A DNA stretch of 64,000 nucleotides from Neorhizobium tomejilense (GCA_002968845.1 PVBG01000021.1:28104-92103), one strand, 5' to 3'; numbered from the stretch's first letter, positions 16,350 through 25,277 are shown. Notes: generated by a model not told the origin, from the letters alone. Made by a program: numbers and translations.

Positions 16350-17444
16350 ATGAAGTCCATCGACCTCATGTACCAGACGATGCTCGTCGAGTTGGGCCAG
16401 CGCTCGCTCGATGCCGCCTGGACGGCCGACTTCCCTCCGGAAGGCCGGTTCACCCCGGCGAACATCAAGGGGCGCAAGTACTGGTACTTCGACATACCCG
16501 ACGGACAGGGCGGTACGAAACGTCGCTATGTCGGCTCTGCCGACGATCCGGATATCGCGCAGCGCGTAGCCGATCACAAGCGGGACAAGGACGATCTCCG
16601 CGCTCGCAGGCGTTTGGTCAACACTTTGACCCGCGAAGGCGGGATGATCGCTCCTGACGCCATGTCGGGCGACATCGTCGAGGCCCTTGCCGACGGCGGC
16701 CTCTTTCGGCTCCGGGGCGTTCTCATCGGCACAGTGGCCTTTCAGTGCTATTCAGGACTGCTGGGCGTGCGCCTTCCCATGGCTGCGATCCTGACCGGCG
16801 ATGCGGACATCGCCCAGGATTATGCCATCAGCCGGGAGGTTGAAGACAGCCTGCCTCCGATCGTCGAGCTGCTGCAGGGCGTCGACGCCAGCTTCCGGCC
16901 GGTTCCCCATCGATCGGGATCTGCGGCCTCGTCGGCGTTCCAAAATGCCGGTGGCTACCGGGTCGAATTCCTGACGTCGAACCGTGGTTCGGATGACTAC
17001 ATCGACCAGCCGGCGAAGATGCCCGCCCTTGGTGGCGCCAGCGCGGATCCACTACGCTTTCTCGACTTCCTCATCAGGGAACCCGTCAGGACAATGCTGC
17101 TCCACCGGAGCGGTGTCCCGGTCGTTGTCCCCGATCCGTCCCGGTACGCGGTCCACAAGCTCATCGTCGCCAGCCGCCGGCACCTTGACGGGCAGGGGGC
17201 AGCGAAGCGGGAGAAGGACGTCCGCCAAGCTGCGCTGCTTTTTGAGGCCCTGCTGCAGACGAGGCGGTCCGCCGACCTGGCGCTCGTCTACAACGAAGCA
17301 TGGGAACGCGGGCCTGCGTGGCAGGAAGGCATCCGAGCCGGGGCTGGGATGCTGCCGGCACAAGATGCCGAGCGGCTTGAGACAGTCCTGATCGAGGGGG
17401 CAAAGAAAAATCGCGAAGAAATTGAACTTCCGTTTGGAGAGTAG
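16350..17444 (+). CDS. GSU2403-type nucleotidyltransferase-fold protein
   Basis: The 364-residue product matches the GSU2403 family of nucleotidyltransferase-fold proteins (PF12281 type). An N-terminal helical/winged region (1-110) precedes the catalytic-like part: GTVAFQCYSGLLGVRLP and then TGDADIAQ, whose two aspartates would be the metal ligands, and later VHKLIVASRR with KREKDVRQAALLFEAL, a typical C-terminal helix. Function is unknown; the fold is shared with AbiEii-like toxins and other nucleotide-transferring enzymes, so a role in defence or stress is conceivable. The ATG follows the palindrome; a TTG/ATG start 63 bp earlier would place the palindrome within coding sequence and is disfavoured. 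Confidence 0.82.
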   Translation: MKSIDLMYQTMLVELGQRSLDAAWTADFPPEGRFTPANIKGRKYWYFDIPDGQGGTKRRYVGSADDPDIAQRVADHKRDKDDLRARRRLVNTLTREGGMIAPDAMSGDIVEALADGGLFRLRGVLIGTVAFQCYSGLLGVRLPMAAILTGDADIAQDYAISREVEDSLPPIVELLQGVDASFRPVPHRSGSAASSAFQNAGGYRVEFLTSNRGSDDYIDQPAKMPALGGASADPLRFLDFLIREPVRTMLLHRSGVPVVVPDPSRYAVHKLIVASRRHLDGQGAAKREKDVRQAALLFEALLQTRRSADLALVYNEAWERGPAWQEGIRAGAGMLPAQDAERLETVLIEGAKKNREEIELPFGE

Positions 17445-17545
17445 GCTGTCTTCCGCCTCGAAAGCCAAGCAGTTGATTTGAAGTCGCGGACAAACGGAGT
17501 GCCAGGAATCCGGGTCCTCAAGAGAAAAAAGCACCGTCGCCAGTT

Positions 17546-18154
17546 TCAACAGAAGCCGTTGAGCTTGAGGATCTTATGAGCTTCTATGGCCGCCCGGAGC
17601 TCGTCTTCCGAATTGCGATCGCCTTGATTGGCGTCCGGGTGGTGCATCTTGAGTTTCTCCTTGTAGCGCCTCCTGATCTCTTCAGGTGTCGCGTCGGGTG
17701 AAATGCCGAGCGTCTCGAATGCTTTTGCTTCAAGAACCTTGAGCTTGCGAACCCGTTTCGCGGCGCTTGCCGCTTGCCGCTCGGCTGCACTCTTTCGCGC
17801 ATTGATCGCTTTTGCTGAGCCTGATCGGGCCTTGGATGGGAGAGGGGGTTCTGTAACTCGATTGACCTTTACGCCAATGGTTGCCCGAAGACCGCTGGCG
17901 GCCTCTCGCTGATAACGGGCGGTCACGGGATCGGACAGGCTTGGTGAGAAGTTGTAGCCCTTGGTATATGCCGCCAAATGTGTGGGACAGAACAGCAGAA
18001 ATAGCCCTTCTGCTTCACGCCCCACCGGCGCACGGTGCGTTCCGCTCTTTTCGCATCCGTCCCACTGGCACTTTGGCCCATCTGGTTCCTGATGCTTAGG
18101 CTGGCTTTTGCGGATTGGCCGCAGGCTCACAAAGATCTTTGAGTCAGAGGTCAT
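17546..18154 (-). CDS. J-domain protein with N-terminal zinc-binding motif
   Basis: The 202-residue product has a C-terminal J domain (about 140-202) with the HPD signature in KMHHPDANQGD, preceded by FETLGISPDATPEEIRRRYK. The N-terminal part carries CQWDGC, then FCPTH, a likely CCCH zinc site typical of rhizobial J-domain proteins. It should stimulate DnaK or another Hsp70 towards a specific client set. The ATG at 18154 matches the family start (MTSDSKIF); the open upstream frame is not conserved in character. It stands alone on the minus strand. Confidence 0.87.
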   Translation of the reverse strand: MTSDSKIFVSLRPIRKSQPKHQEPDGPKCQWDGCEKSGTHRAPVGREAEGLFLLFCPTHLAAYTKGYNFSPSLSDPVTARYQREAASGLRATIGVKVNRVTEPPLPSKARSGSAKAINARKSAAERQAASAAKRVRKLKVLEAKAFETLGISPDATPEEIRRRYKEKLKMHHPDANQGDRNSEDELRAAIEAHKILKLNGFC

Positions 18155-18269
18155 GGCGCCGTTATAGGGCGACCCCGCTTCACGGGGCAAGATAGGAAAG
18201 AGACCGAAAGGCCCGGCTCTCGTCCGGTGGCGGGATCTAACTGCCGTCGGGGCGTCTCGAACAGTGGCG

Positions 18270-18509
18270 CTACTTCTCGTGCTCGGTCGCCCGCGCGAAA
18301 CGTACACCTACGCCGCCGCCATTCTCCGGAATGAATTCAATCCCCGCGTTTTCCAAGACACTTTTGATCTTAAGAAGGGTGGCGTCGCGTAACTCTTCGC
18401 CCCTTTCGAGACGAGTGATGGTCTGCGTCGAAACTTTCGCTGCGTTCGCTAAATCCAGTACCCCCCAATCAAGTGCGACGCGGGCCAATTTGCATTGGAT
18501 CCCCTTCAT
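18270..18509 (-). CDS. Small XRE-type helix-turn-helix protein
   Basis: The 79-residue product is a single-domain Xre/Cro helix-turn-helix: CKLARVALDWGVLDLANAAK, VSTQTITRLERGEE and the end IEFIPENGGGVGVRF, a tail very common among rhizobial small regulators. Such proteins are often antitoxin-like or phage-derived. The ATG at 18509 begins the family-typical MKGIQCK. A divergent Tat-type protein follows on the other strand. Regulated genes are unknown. Confidence 0.86.
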   Translation of the reverse strand: MKGIQCKLARVALDWGVLDLANAAKVSTQTITRLERGEELRDATLLKIKSVLENAGIEFIPENGGGVGVRFARATEHEK

Positions 18510-18752
18510 ATCACCATGCCATGATGATTTTGATTGCGCATAGTCGTACGAGCCTGTATCTTGTTTCGGACTAGCGGCTGCACGGGTGTTGGTACCACCC
18601 CTGCAGCCTGACCACAATCTAGCTGTTTGGAGCTTGGATCATGGCTGATTCTGAGAATAGCAGAACTTTGTCTGCAATCACCCGCCGAAAATTACCGTGG
18701 GCCGAACTGGAAGCGATGCTCACGGGTCTCGTTTTGATCGGAGGCGGTCCCA

Positions 18753-19400
18753 ATGGCCTCCTCCGGGAATAAGGATGTCTCCCCCGAGACCACGCGCAGA
18801 AATTTCCTTGCACGCGCTGCGGCTTCGATCGCAGCCGCGCCCGCCCCGGCAGGTGCAATGGTGCGGACGGAGAGGTCGGAGCAAGACGATCCGGTGGTGT
18901 CACTTTGGAGGGATTGGCTAGTTGCCCACAGGCTCTGCGGGGAAGCCTGCCGCCGGCAGCAAAAGCTTGAAACGGAGTTGCTTCGAGAGCTCGGTAGTTT
19001 CCCCCGCACCAAAATCCCGCTCACCGAAGACTGTGGTTTCATCTGGGCCTATTCCGGTCGGGAGATCGACCGTCTTTTGCCGAACGCGGATCAGGATGAA
19101 ATGCGGCGGCAAGCAAGGACCGCATTGGCCGCAAGCTGGAGCGAATGGAAGACGGCGGACAAGCGGGTGGGATATACCAGGGCGAAAAAAGCCGAGGAGG
19201 AAATCGCAGATGACGAGGAAACGTTGGCAAAGGAAATGTGGAGCACCGCGCCTCGATCTGTCGCCGGCGTCGCGGTGAAGCTGCATTCCCTCCTGCAAAT
19301 GGAGGATCCACGCTCTGCCCTAAAGGAAGCGCCGTGGCCGGAGCTTCGTACGATGCTTGCCGATCTTGTGCGGATTTGTGCAGGTCCGAATGCGATCTGA
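18753..19400 (+). CDS. Hypothetical protein with Tat-like N-terminus
   Basis: The 215-residue product begins with a short basic region and TRRNFLARAAASIAAAPAPA, a twin-arginine-like signal. The remainder is helical and charged, with LWRDWLVAHRLCGEACRRQQ followed by a Glu/Lys-rich segment about residues 130-165 that could form a coiled coil. I recognise no enzyme motif. Similar proteins with a dubious Tat signal are frequent in rhizobia and may in truth be cytoplasmic. The frame has good codon use and the ATG has CCTCC-free but acceptable context, so I am fairly sure it is a gene, not of its function. Confidence 0.7.
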   Translation: MASSGNKDVSPETTRRNFLARAAASIAAAPAPAGAMVRTERSEQDDPVVSLWRDWLVAHRLCGEACRRQQKLETELLRELGSFPRTKIPLTEDCGFIWAYSGREIDRLLPNADQDEMRRQARTALAASWSEWKTADKRVGYTRAKKAEEEIADDEETLAKEMWSTAPRSVAGVAVKLHSLLQMEDPRSALKEAPWPELRTMLADLVRICAGPNAI

Positions 19401-19593
19401 GTAATACCACCTCCCGGCCAGTATATGCACATGGAGTGGCCGATCATCAGCATCCGGATCATCAGCTCGAGGTCAACCGAGGAACGGCCGGTAGCGCTGT
19501 GTGATCCAGGCCGCACCTGGGACCAAAGCCCTAACCCAGGAACGAGCCCTGACCACTTGCGTTCATCAAAAATCAGAACCCATGGAGCACGTT

Positions 19594-19836
19594 ATGGACC
19601 ATGATCTCTGGGATGAGCCGATTGAGATCGTTGTTGGCCCGGGCGACCACTTCAAGAGCATTGGCGGCAGCAGAGACGCCTTGGCATACTTGATGACTTG
19701 CTGGCCCCAGAAAGGAGGCGACTCCTTTGCTTTAGCCAAGCGAGCCTGCATGGAAGCTGCCGACGGTAGGGGCGATCCGTCCACCGCTGCATCAGCGTTC
19801 AGAGTGGCCGCGAGCGACGCGGGCATTCTTCGCTGA
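19594..19836 (+). CDS. DUF982 protein
   Basis: The 80-residue product is a DUF982 protein, a family restricted mainly to rhizobia: it starts with LWDEPIEIVVGP, then SRDALAYLMTCWPQKGGDSF and ends with AASAFRVAASDAGI, the family pattern of a Trp-Pro turn between two helices. Function is unknown. GGAG six bases before the ATG supports the start; an ATG 12 bases earlier is weaker. No partner gene is adjacent. Confidence 0.85.
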   Translation: MDHDLWDEPIEIVVGPGDHFKSIGGSRDALAYLMTCWPQKGGDSFALAKRACMEAADGRGDPSTAASAFRVAASDAGILR

Positions 19837-20163
19837 GCGTCCGCAGGCCGTCGCCGCCTTCAGTGATGCCAGAACCTGCAGCGCGAACTCGATCATGACC
19901 TTGATGTCTTTTGCCGGTCGCTGCGCAAGCTCGCGATCTTTCTGTGCAACCACGGTGGATCCTGTACCCACTTCCCAGCTCGACCCCTCATCGCCACCAT
20001 CCTGTGCGACCACGTCGGCTGGACGGCAGTATCCAGATTCGCGATAACGCAAAGGCTGGAAATTTAGCAGCCTGACAAGACAAACGGGCGGTCGGCGGTT
20101 CACATCCCATCAAGAGCTTAAGTCGGACCAATGAGTAACACTGCGATCTCAGGCTGATTGCAA
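19837..20163. other. Intergenic region after DUF982
   Basis: A minus-strand frame (19792-20103) contains a helical stretch with IEFALQVLASLKAATA, which might be a small protein starting at a GTG near 20010, but the evidence is only composition. I see no promoter or repeat. Confidence 0.4.
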
Positions 20164-20898
20164 TCACTGCCGACGAAACGCTTCTATCATGGCCGCCGTT
20201 ACATCTTGGGGATAGCAGACTGGGGCATAGCCGCCCGGTTTCGAATAAGCACTCCGGCTGCCGCACTTTCGCCCGCCGCGGTCGGTGCTGTATGGGCACG
20301 CACACGAGCCTGAGTAACTGTTCAAGGAATTTGCGATAATCCGCTGAATGATCGTAGTGTCGGGTAGCACAGGTACCTTCAACTGTGGCAGCTTCTGCGG
20401 AGAGTTTGCCTCACTGCGAGGCTGTTCCTCCTGTTTGACAGCCATGGTCAAAAAGCGGCTTGCCACCCAGCCTTCCTTCTGGGTGAGTTCGTCACGAACT
20501 CGCGACCAACCGTCTCCGGTCTCGACAAGGCCAACTCGGCGTCCCTTGTCGAAGCGGTCAAGTATCTTGCCCTGTGATGACGGCGTCTCTCGAAATGCAA
20601 CACCGCTTCCCTGCACATAGCGCCTAGCAGTTTCCGGAGATGCTACCGGTGTTGGCAATTCAGGCTTCTGCGTGTCTCTCGGACGACTTGCCAACGCAGC
20701 GGGGTCAGCCCGTTTTGGCGGCGGTTCGGACGGGAGGCTTACCGGCGCCGTCAAACCCGAAGGCGGGGACGACGTATTGCTGGTTTCCACGGCGGTTGTT
20801 CGCGGAAGAGTAGCGGCGTCACGCGGTTCTCCAGAACTGAACGCACGACTGATCGCGAATATGATTAGCCCGCCAATCAACAGATGTCGCTTTTTCAT
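20164..20898 (-). CDS. Secreted SH3-domain protein
   Basis: The 244-residue product has a basic start and a hydrophobic segment (residues 6-20) acting as signal peptide or anchor, a Pro/Ser/Thr-rich linker to about residue 85, and then a bacterial SH3 domain (about 92-152: GSGVAFRETPSSQGKILDRF ... GWSRVRDE ... GWVASRFL). The last 60 residues hold a cysteine-rich block (GSCACPYSTDRGGRKCG, then YAPVCYP) found at the end of many rhizobial SH3 proteins. It probably acts at the cell wall. Transcription unit appears single-gene. Confidence 0.83.
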   Translation of the reverse strand: MKKRHLLIGGLIIFAISRAFSSGEPRDAATLPRTTAVETSNTSSPPSGLTAPVSLPSEPPPKRADPAALASRPRDTQKPELPTPVASPETARRYVQGSGVAFRETPSSQGKILDRFDKGRRVGLVETGDGWSRVRDELTQKEGWVASRFLTMAVKQEEQPRSEANSPQKLPQLKVPVLPDTTIIQRIIANSLNSYSGSCACPYSTDRGGRKCGSRSAYSKPGGYAPVCYPQDVTAAMIEAFRRQ

Positions 20899-21015
20899 GA
20901 TCTTGCCCCCGCCATGAAATCTGGCTTAGATTTCGGAAGGGTGCAAGTTCAGGCTGCATCGGTAGCTTGTTTCGCCGACAAGGAATGTGCGGCGGATATC
21001 TCGTATGGAGGTCAG

Positions 21016-21159
21016 ATGGTCAGCGGATGGGACAAGTCACCAGGACCGAACAATGATTATGCGCCAAAGCCATGGTCTGTGGCGAAGTGGTCTGCTTTTG
21101 TCGGCGTCTGGGTATTGGTCGGCGGAATTGTTATCGGGTATTTTACTCTCGGCGGATGA
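21016..21159 (+). CDS. Small single-pass membrane protein
   Basis: The 47-residue product (start MVSGWDKSPGP) has a polar N-terminus and one transmembrane helix near its end (WSAFVGVWVLVGGIVIGYF). GGAGGTCAG before the ATG is a strong ribosome-binding site. I know no function. The frame is open upstream but the extension has no start signal. Confidence 0.6.
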   Translation: MVSGWDKSPGPNNDYAPKPWSVAKWSAFVGVWVLVGGIVIGYFTLGG

Positions 21160-21273
21160 CGAATGGAGACTGGTAGGAGTCTCCTCATAGAGTAGAGCCG
21201 GCGAACTGATGTCGTCCGCCGGCATTGTGTTATCGGGGCCTTGTGGTCAAAGGGGACGTCGTAGCTCGCACTT

Positions 21274-21830
21274 TTATGCGGCTTCCCAGACTTGGTTCAA
21301 AATCTTGGCTGCAAGTGCTGCCTTGTCCTGCGGCAGGAAGCGGCCGTAATGCTGCTGCACGACATCCGGCGTATCCTGGATGGCGTAGCTGGCATCTTCA
21401 TAAGATCCGGCCTGTTTCAAGATGTGGGTCGCGAGAAAATCCCGTAGATTATGAGGACCGTGCGGCAGCAAGCCCTTGATGGCGCCACGGCCGGTATAGG
21501 GATTGTAGATTCCGTATCGCTGGATCACCGTCCGCCAGGCCTCGTAGAATTTGGTCGAGTCGTACGCCGCATCGATGGTGGTCGTCTTCACCGTTTTGGC
21601 GAACAGGGTTGCCAGGGTCCTTGGCGCTGCCGAGCAACATGTCCCGATGCTTGTCGATTTAGGCCTCAAGATATTTGTAGAGGTCGAGCAGATCTGGAAG
21701 GATCAGGCGGAACGGCTTCTGGCCGAAGAATGGAGCCGGAATTCCTCAACGCGACCGAGGGGATGAGCACTTCCCAGCCACCTTCACGATCACTCCAGCG
21801 CAACTCGCCGCATTTCATATCTTCAAGCAT
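21274..21830 (-). pseudogene. Broken tyrosine recombinase/integrase
   Basis: Three frames on the minus strand together spell the C-terminal half of a tyrosine integrase: MLEDMKCGELRWSDREGGWE at the 5' end, then after a one-base shift near 21722-21738 a segment LILPDLLDLYKYLEA, an in-frame TAA at 21659-21661, IDKHRDMLLGSAKDPG, another one-base shift near 21601-21616, and the intact end with HNLRDFLATHILKQ (His-x2-Arg) and HYGRFLPQDKAAL (active-site Tyr). Two frameshifts and one stop make it non-functional. The part before MLEDM is missing. Confidence 0.85.
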
Positions 21831-22149
21831 ACACGAAGAAGAGGCCGCTCAGCGGCTCGCGGGCTTGGTTGAGGGCGGATGCAGCGATGACTTGCGGGGC
21901 CACCTGATCCACCTGGCCGTACGGGTGGGCGCGAGACGATTAACCGATGCAGCAGCATGTCTCGCACGGATTGATGAAGCCGACGCGGCGGGAATAGCTT
22001 CAGAACAGGCAATGTTGATCGGGTCGCTCCAATTCCCCCTGGTGGTTGGCCGTGATGCAGAAGCGGCCGCGATCTTGAGGAAGCTCGCGCCGACATATCC
22101 CCGCTTATTATCCAGCCTTGGGGGCACGTCCGGGAAATCATCAATTTGA
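21763..22149 (+). CDS. Possible hypothetical protein opposite the integrase remnant
   Basis: This frame from an ATG with GAGGGG upstream gives about 128 residues. From HEEEAAQRLAGLVEGG on it reads like a helical protein (LIHLAVRVGARRLTDAAACL, then FPLVVGRDAEAAAILRKLAP). The first 23 codons lie antisense to integrase sequence, so the true protein, if any, is a chimera or starts later. No family is recognised. Confidence 0.35.
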   Translation: MSTSQPPSRSLQRNSPHFISSSIHEEEAAQRLAGLVEGGCSDDLRGHLIHLAVRVGARRLTDAAACLARIDEADAAGIASEQAMLIGSLQFPLVVGRDAEAAAILRKLAPTYPRLLSSLGGTSGKSSI

Positions 22150-22346
22150 GTGTCGGATGGCCGCCGTCATGGCGCGGAAGCGCAAGCAGCGCTCGGCATT
22201 GAACATCGGTCCAATGGGATTGCGGCGGCGTCTGCTTTGCCGTAAGGCCATCCCCGTTGGCACCTTCCTTTGATACAACCTTGAAATCATATTGCACTCA
22301 TCGGCACCTTCCGATCGGCGCGACGAGATCGCTTCCCGGCGGGAGG

Positions 22347-23183
22347 CTACCCTCTACTAGCTAAACTGTTGAAGGCCTCGACTTGTGCTTTGATCGCCTG
22401 TTCCGTAGGTAACCTCTCCATAGAGCTCGCACCATAAAACCCATCGCAGCCCTTGCAGCGGGAGAGCACATAGGCAGCGTCGTCCGGCATGGCAATCGGG
22501 CCTCCGTGGCATAGCACGATAACGTTGTCCCGCACCGAGCGGGCCGCGTCCGACCAGGCATTGATGCGCTCGACGCATTCGTCGAGCGTGACGGTCGTCT
22601 CGGCCCCGATCGCGCCGCCGGTCGTCAGCCCAAGATGGCACACGACGATGTCCGCCCCGGCATTGGTCATGGCAATCGCGTCGCTCTCTCCGAAAACGTA
22701 GGGCGTCGTCAGCATGTCCTTCGCATGGGCGCGCGCGATGATATCGATTTCCAGTTCGAAGCTCATCCCGGTCTCCTCCAGATTGGCGCGGAACGTGCCA
22801 TCGATCAGGCCGACCGTTGGGAAGTTCTGGATGCCGGCAAATCCCATGGCTTTCAGTTCGTCCAGGAACAGGTCGGGTAGCATGAACGGGTCGGTTCCGT
22901 TTACGCCGGCCAATACTGGGGTGTGGCGCACCACGGGCAGCACCTCTCGCCCCATGTCCCGCACGATATCATTGGCGTTGCCATAGGCCATCAGGCCGGC
23001 GAGGGATCCCCGGCCGGCCATGCGGTAGCGGCCGGAATTGTAGACCACGATCAGGTCGATGCCGGCGGCTTCCTCGCTCTTGGCTGAAAGGCCGGTGCCG
23101 GCGCCGCCTCCGATTATCGGTCTGCCCTCGGTGATCTTGCGGCGAAGGCGGTCTAAGATGTCGTTGCGTGAATGGCGTGTCAT
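22347..23183 (-). CDS. PEP-hydrolase-like TIM-barrel protein
   Basis: The 278-residue product matches the TIM-barrel family labelled phosphoenolpyruvate hydrolase-like (PF09370 type), with IIGGGAGTGLSAKSEEAAG, DLIVVYNSGRYRM and GRGSLAGLMAYGNAN near the start and NFPTVGLIDGTFR in the middle. Family members nearly always stand next to a Tm-1-like (UPF0261) gene, as here: 100 bp separates them, and they are probably one operon. The reaction is not established; a lyase or hydrolase acting on a phosphorylated or branched acid is possible. The cluster context points to sugar-derived substrate. Confidence 0.88.
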   Translation of the reverse strand: MTRHSRNDILDRLRRKITEGRPIIGGGAGTGLSAKSEEAAGIDLIVVYNSGRYRMAGRGSLAGLMAYGNANDIVRDMGREVLPVVRHTPVLAGVNGTDPFMLPDLFLDELKAMGFAGIQNFPTVGLIDGTFRANLEETGMSFELEIDIIARAHAKDMLTTPYVFGESDAIAMTNAGADIVVCHLGLTTGGAIGAETTVTLDECVERINAWSDAARSVRDNVIVLCHGGPIAMPDDAAYVLSRCKGCDGFYGASSMERLPTEQAIKAQVEAFNSLASRG

Positions 23184-23283
23184 GATTTTTTCCTCAGGGC
23201 AATTCCAGCGAAATTGTGCATTGGGTTGCGGCCGGAATTGCGTAAAACGAAACGGAGAGAATTTCGAAGAAGAGCGGAGATTC

Positions 23284-24480
23284 TCAGGCGGCTATGTCGT
23301 GGAAATTGGCAGCAAGTGCGGCTGCGAACTCAGAGCTGTTGATATGGGCATCGATCTCAACCAACTGCCGGTTCGGCGCTGCCTGCCAGCCCGCGCGGAT
23401 GGTCGAAAACAAGGTCTCGTCCGCCGCAGGATCATGAAACGGTTGCCCAGGCGCATCGATTGCAGACACGCCCTTCAGCGGCAGCAGGAAGCGCACAGGC
23501 CCTTCCATGCGGTTCAGTCTCTGGACTATGAACACGCCGACGCGCTGGTTCTCCTCCGGCGTGGTGCGCATCAGCGTCACCTGGGCATTGTGCACATGCA
23601 GCCGGCGGTCGCGGAAAACGCCCGGCACGGTCTCCTTCGCCCCGAAATTCACCATGTCCACGGCCCCGACCGAGCCCACATAGGGAATTTTTGTGCGGAT
23701 GATGGCCCCGAACCGATCCTCGGTGGCGGGAAACACCCCCCCGAGCAGGAGGTCCGGAACCTCTGTCGTGGTGACATCGATCACCGCCTGCAGCAGGCCG
23801 GAATCCACCAGCTTCTCCATCGACTGGCCACCGACGCCGGTGGCATGGAAGACGAATATTTCATGGCCTTGGCCCAGCATGTCCCGCAGTTGAGTGACGC
23901 AGGCGGTGGTGACGCCGAACATTGTCACGCCGATGCTCGGCCGGTCGTCTGCCGAGAGAGTCGGGGTGTGCAGAGCCATACCAGCCGCCGCATGGGCGGC
24001 ATTGCCGATCACCTTGCGGGATATTCTGTTGAGGCCGGCGATATCCACAACAGAATACACCATGGCGATGTCACTAGGCCCGACATAGGGCGCGACGTTA
24101 CCTGACGCCACCGTCGATACCATCAGCTTCGGCAGTCCCACGGGAAGGCCACGCATGGCCTGGGTGACCAGCGCGGTGTTGCCGGTGCCGCCAAGTCCGA
24201 GAACGGCACCGACATCGCTGCATTCCTGCAGGAAGACGGTCAGCGCCTCGGCCATCGCGGAAATGGCCTTGCCGCGATCGGTCTGTTCAAGCACCCCGGC
24301 AGCGCCCGAGGGATGGCGTGCGGCCACCTCCTTTGCAGCGATATCGGCGCCCGGATGTGGACCCTGTGTGCCGACATCGACCAAGATCGCCTCGGCGCCG
24401 GCCTGTCTGGCAGCGCTCCTGGCATAATCCAGCTCCGCGAACTTGGTGTCGCAAGTGCCGACGATATAGACCTTTCCCAT
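23284..24480 (-). CDS. Tm-1-like ATP-binding domain protein (UPF0261)
   Basis: The 398-residue product is a full UPF0261/Tm-1-like protein: VYIVGTCDTKFAELDYAR at the start, GLGGTGNTALVTQAMRGLPV in the middle (phosphate-binding glycine-rich loop), and GVTMFGVTTACV plus FHATGVGGQSMEKLVDSGLL in the second half. The plant Tm-1 protein binds ATP and inhibits tomato mosaic virus replicase, but the bacterial members are thought to be metabolic. With the TIM-barrel partner it forms a divergent operon to the ABC transporter operon, and shares the GntR control region. Confidence 0.9.
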   Translation of the reverse strand: MGKVYIVGTCDTKFAELDYARSAARQAGAEAILVDVGTQGPHPGADIAAKEVAARHPSGAAGVLEQTDRGKAISAMAEALTVFLQECSDVGAVLGLGGTGNTALVTQAMRGLPVGLPKLMVSTVASGNVAPYVGPSDIAMVYSVVDIAGLNRISRKVIGNAAHAAAGMALHTPTLSADDRPSIGVTMFGVTTACVTQLRDMLGQGHEIFVFHATGVGGQSMEKLVDSGLLQAVIDVTTTEVPDLLLGGVFPATEDRFGAIIRTKIPYVGSVGAVDMVNFGAKETVPGVFRDRRLHVHNAQVTLMRTTPEENQRVGVFIVQRLNRMEGPVRFLLPLKGVSAIDAPGQPFHDPAADETLFSTIRAGWQAAPNRQLVEIDAHINSSEFAAALAANFHDIAA

Positions 24481-24551
24481 TGTTATTCCTCCCGTTTTTT
24501 ATGCCGTCTCCTCACGGCGAAGCGGATTTCTTAGAAAACTGCACTTTGCAT

Positions 24552-24578
24552 ATTGTATATTATTTTGGATATTGCATA
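24552..24578. promoter_or_regulatory. Putative GntR half-sites in the divergent promoter
   Basis: Between the Tm-1-like gene and the GntR gene, an AT-rich tract holds ATTGTATA and ATTGCATA as direct repeats 19 bp apart. These resemble half-sites of FCD-type GntR operators (TTGTATACAA-like). This tract is clearly more AT-rich than its surroundings and probably contains both promoters. Confidence 0.4.
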
Positions 24579-24608
24579 CTTGGTTATCGAAATCCAGACG
24601 GAAATGAA

Positions 24609-25277
24609 ATGATGAATGCTCGGCACCACCAGACTCTTCGAGAGCGGATCTACGAGGAGATCGTTCGGCTGATCGTATCGGGAGAACTGCCGAGCGGCGT
24701 ATCGATCGACGAGAAGCTGCTGACGGACCGGCTCCAGGTAAGCCGTACCCCGTTTCGCGAGGCGATCGGTACGCTGGCAAAGGAGGGGCTGATAGAGATC
24801 AAGCCCTATCGCGGTTTCTTCGTCCGGAGCTTCAGCCAAAAGGAGGTCGGGGATCTCTACGAGTTGCGCAAGACGCTGGAATGTTTCGCTGTGGAGCTGG
24901 CGGTGCCGCAGATGAGCGATGCCCACATCGCCGGTTTCGAGCGGATTCTGGACGAGGCCGTTGCGGCGTTGCGGCGCGGGGATCTCGAGACCTACGGCAC
25001 CCGCGACCGGGAGTTCCACGAGACTATTGCCGAACTTTCGGGCAGCGCGCCTCTCATCGAAACGCTCTCGCGGCTCGCCCTGCAGATCCAGATTTGCCGC
25101 GCTATCGCCAATGAAAGCAGGGAGTTCGCCGAACGCGCCGCGCAGGAACGGGATCAGATCCTGCAGGCGTTCAGGGCGCGCGATATCCCGCAGGCAAAGG
25201 CGTTGATGCATGCGCATATCAGCGACGTGCAGCAAGCGGTGCTCGCGCGCTTCAAGAAGGAACCCCCGGCGTCATAA
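24609..25277 (+). CDS. GntR family regulator (FCD subfamily)
   Basis: The 222-residue product has a winged helix (LRERIYEEIVRLIVSGELPS, then LQVSRTPFREAIGTLAKEGL and a PYRGFFV wing) and an FCD domain with the metal/effector-binding aspartate and histidines (TRDREFHETIAELSGS, and late ALMHAHISD). It should control the downstream ABC transporter operon and the divergent Tm-1/TIM-barrel genes, responding to a sugar acid or similar. Two adjacent ATG codons open the gene. A hairpin (GGAAAGGGG with CCCCTTTTCC) follows it, so part of transcription may end before the transporter. Confidence 0.9.
   Translation: MMNARHHQTLRERIYEEIVRLIVSGELPSGVSIDEKLLTDRLQVSRTPFREAIGTLAKEGLIEIKPYRGFFVRSFSQKEVGDLYELRKTLECFAVELAVPQMSDAHIAGFERILDEAVAALRRGDLETYGTRDREFHETIAELSGSAPLIETLSRLALQIQICRAIANESREFAERAAQERDQILQAFRARDIPQAKALMHAHISDVQQAVLARFKKEPPAS

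Noticed and set aside
19792..20103. Minus-strand frame after the DUF982 gene
   Set aside because: It has some helical character, but no clear start and it overlaps the DUF982 gene; evidence is too thin.
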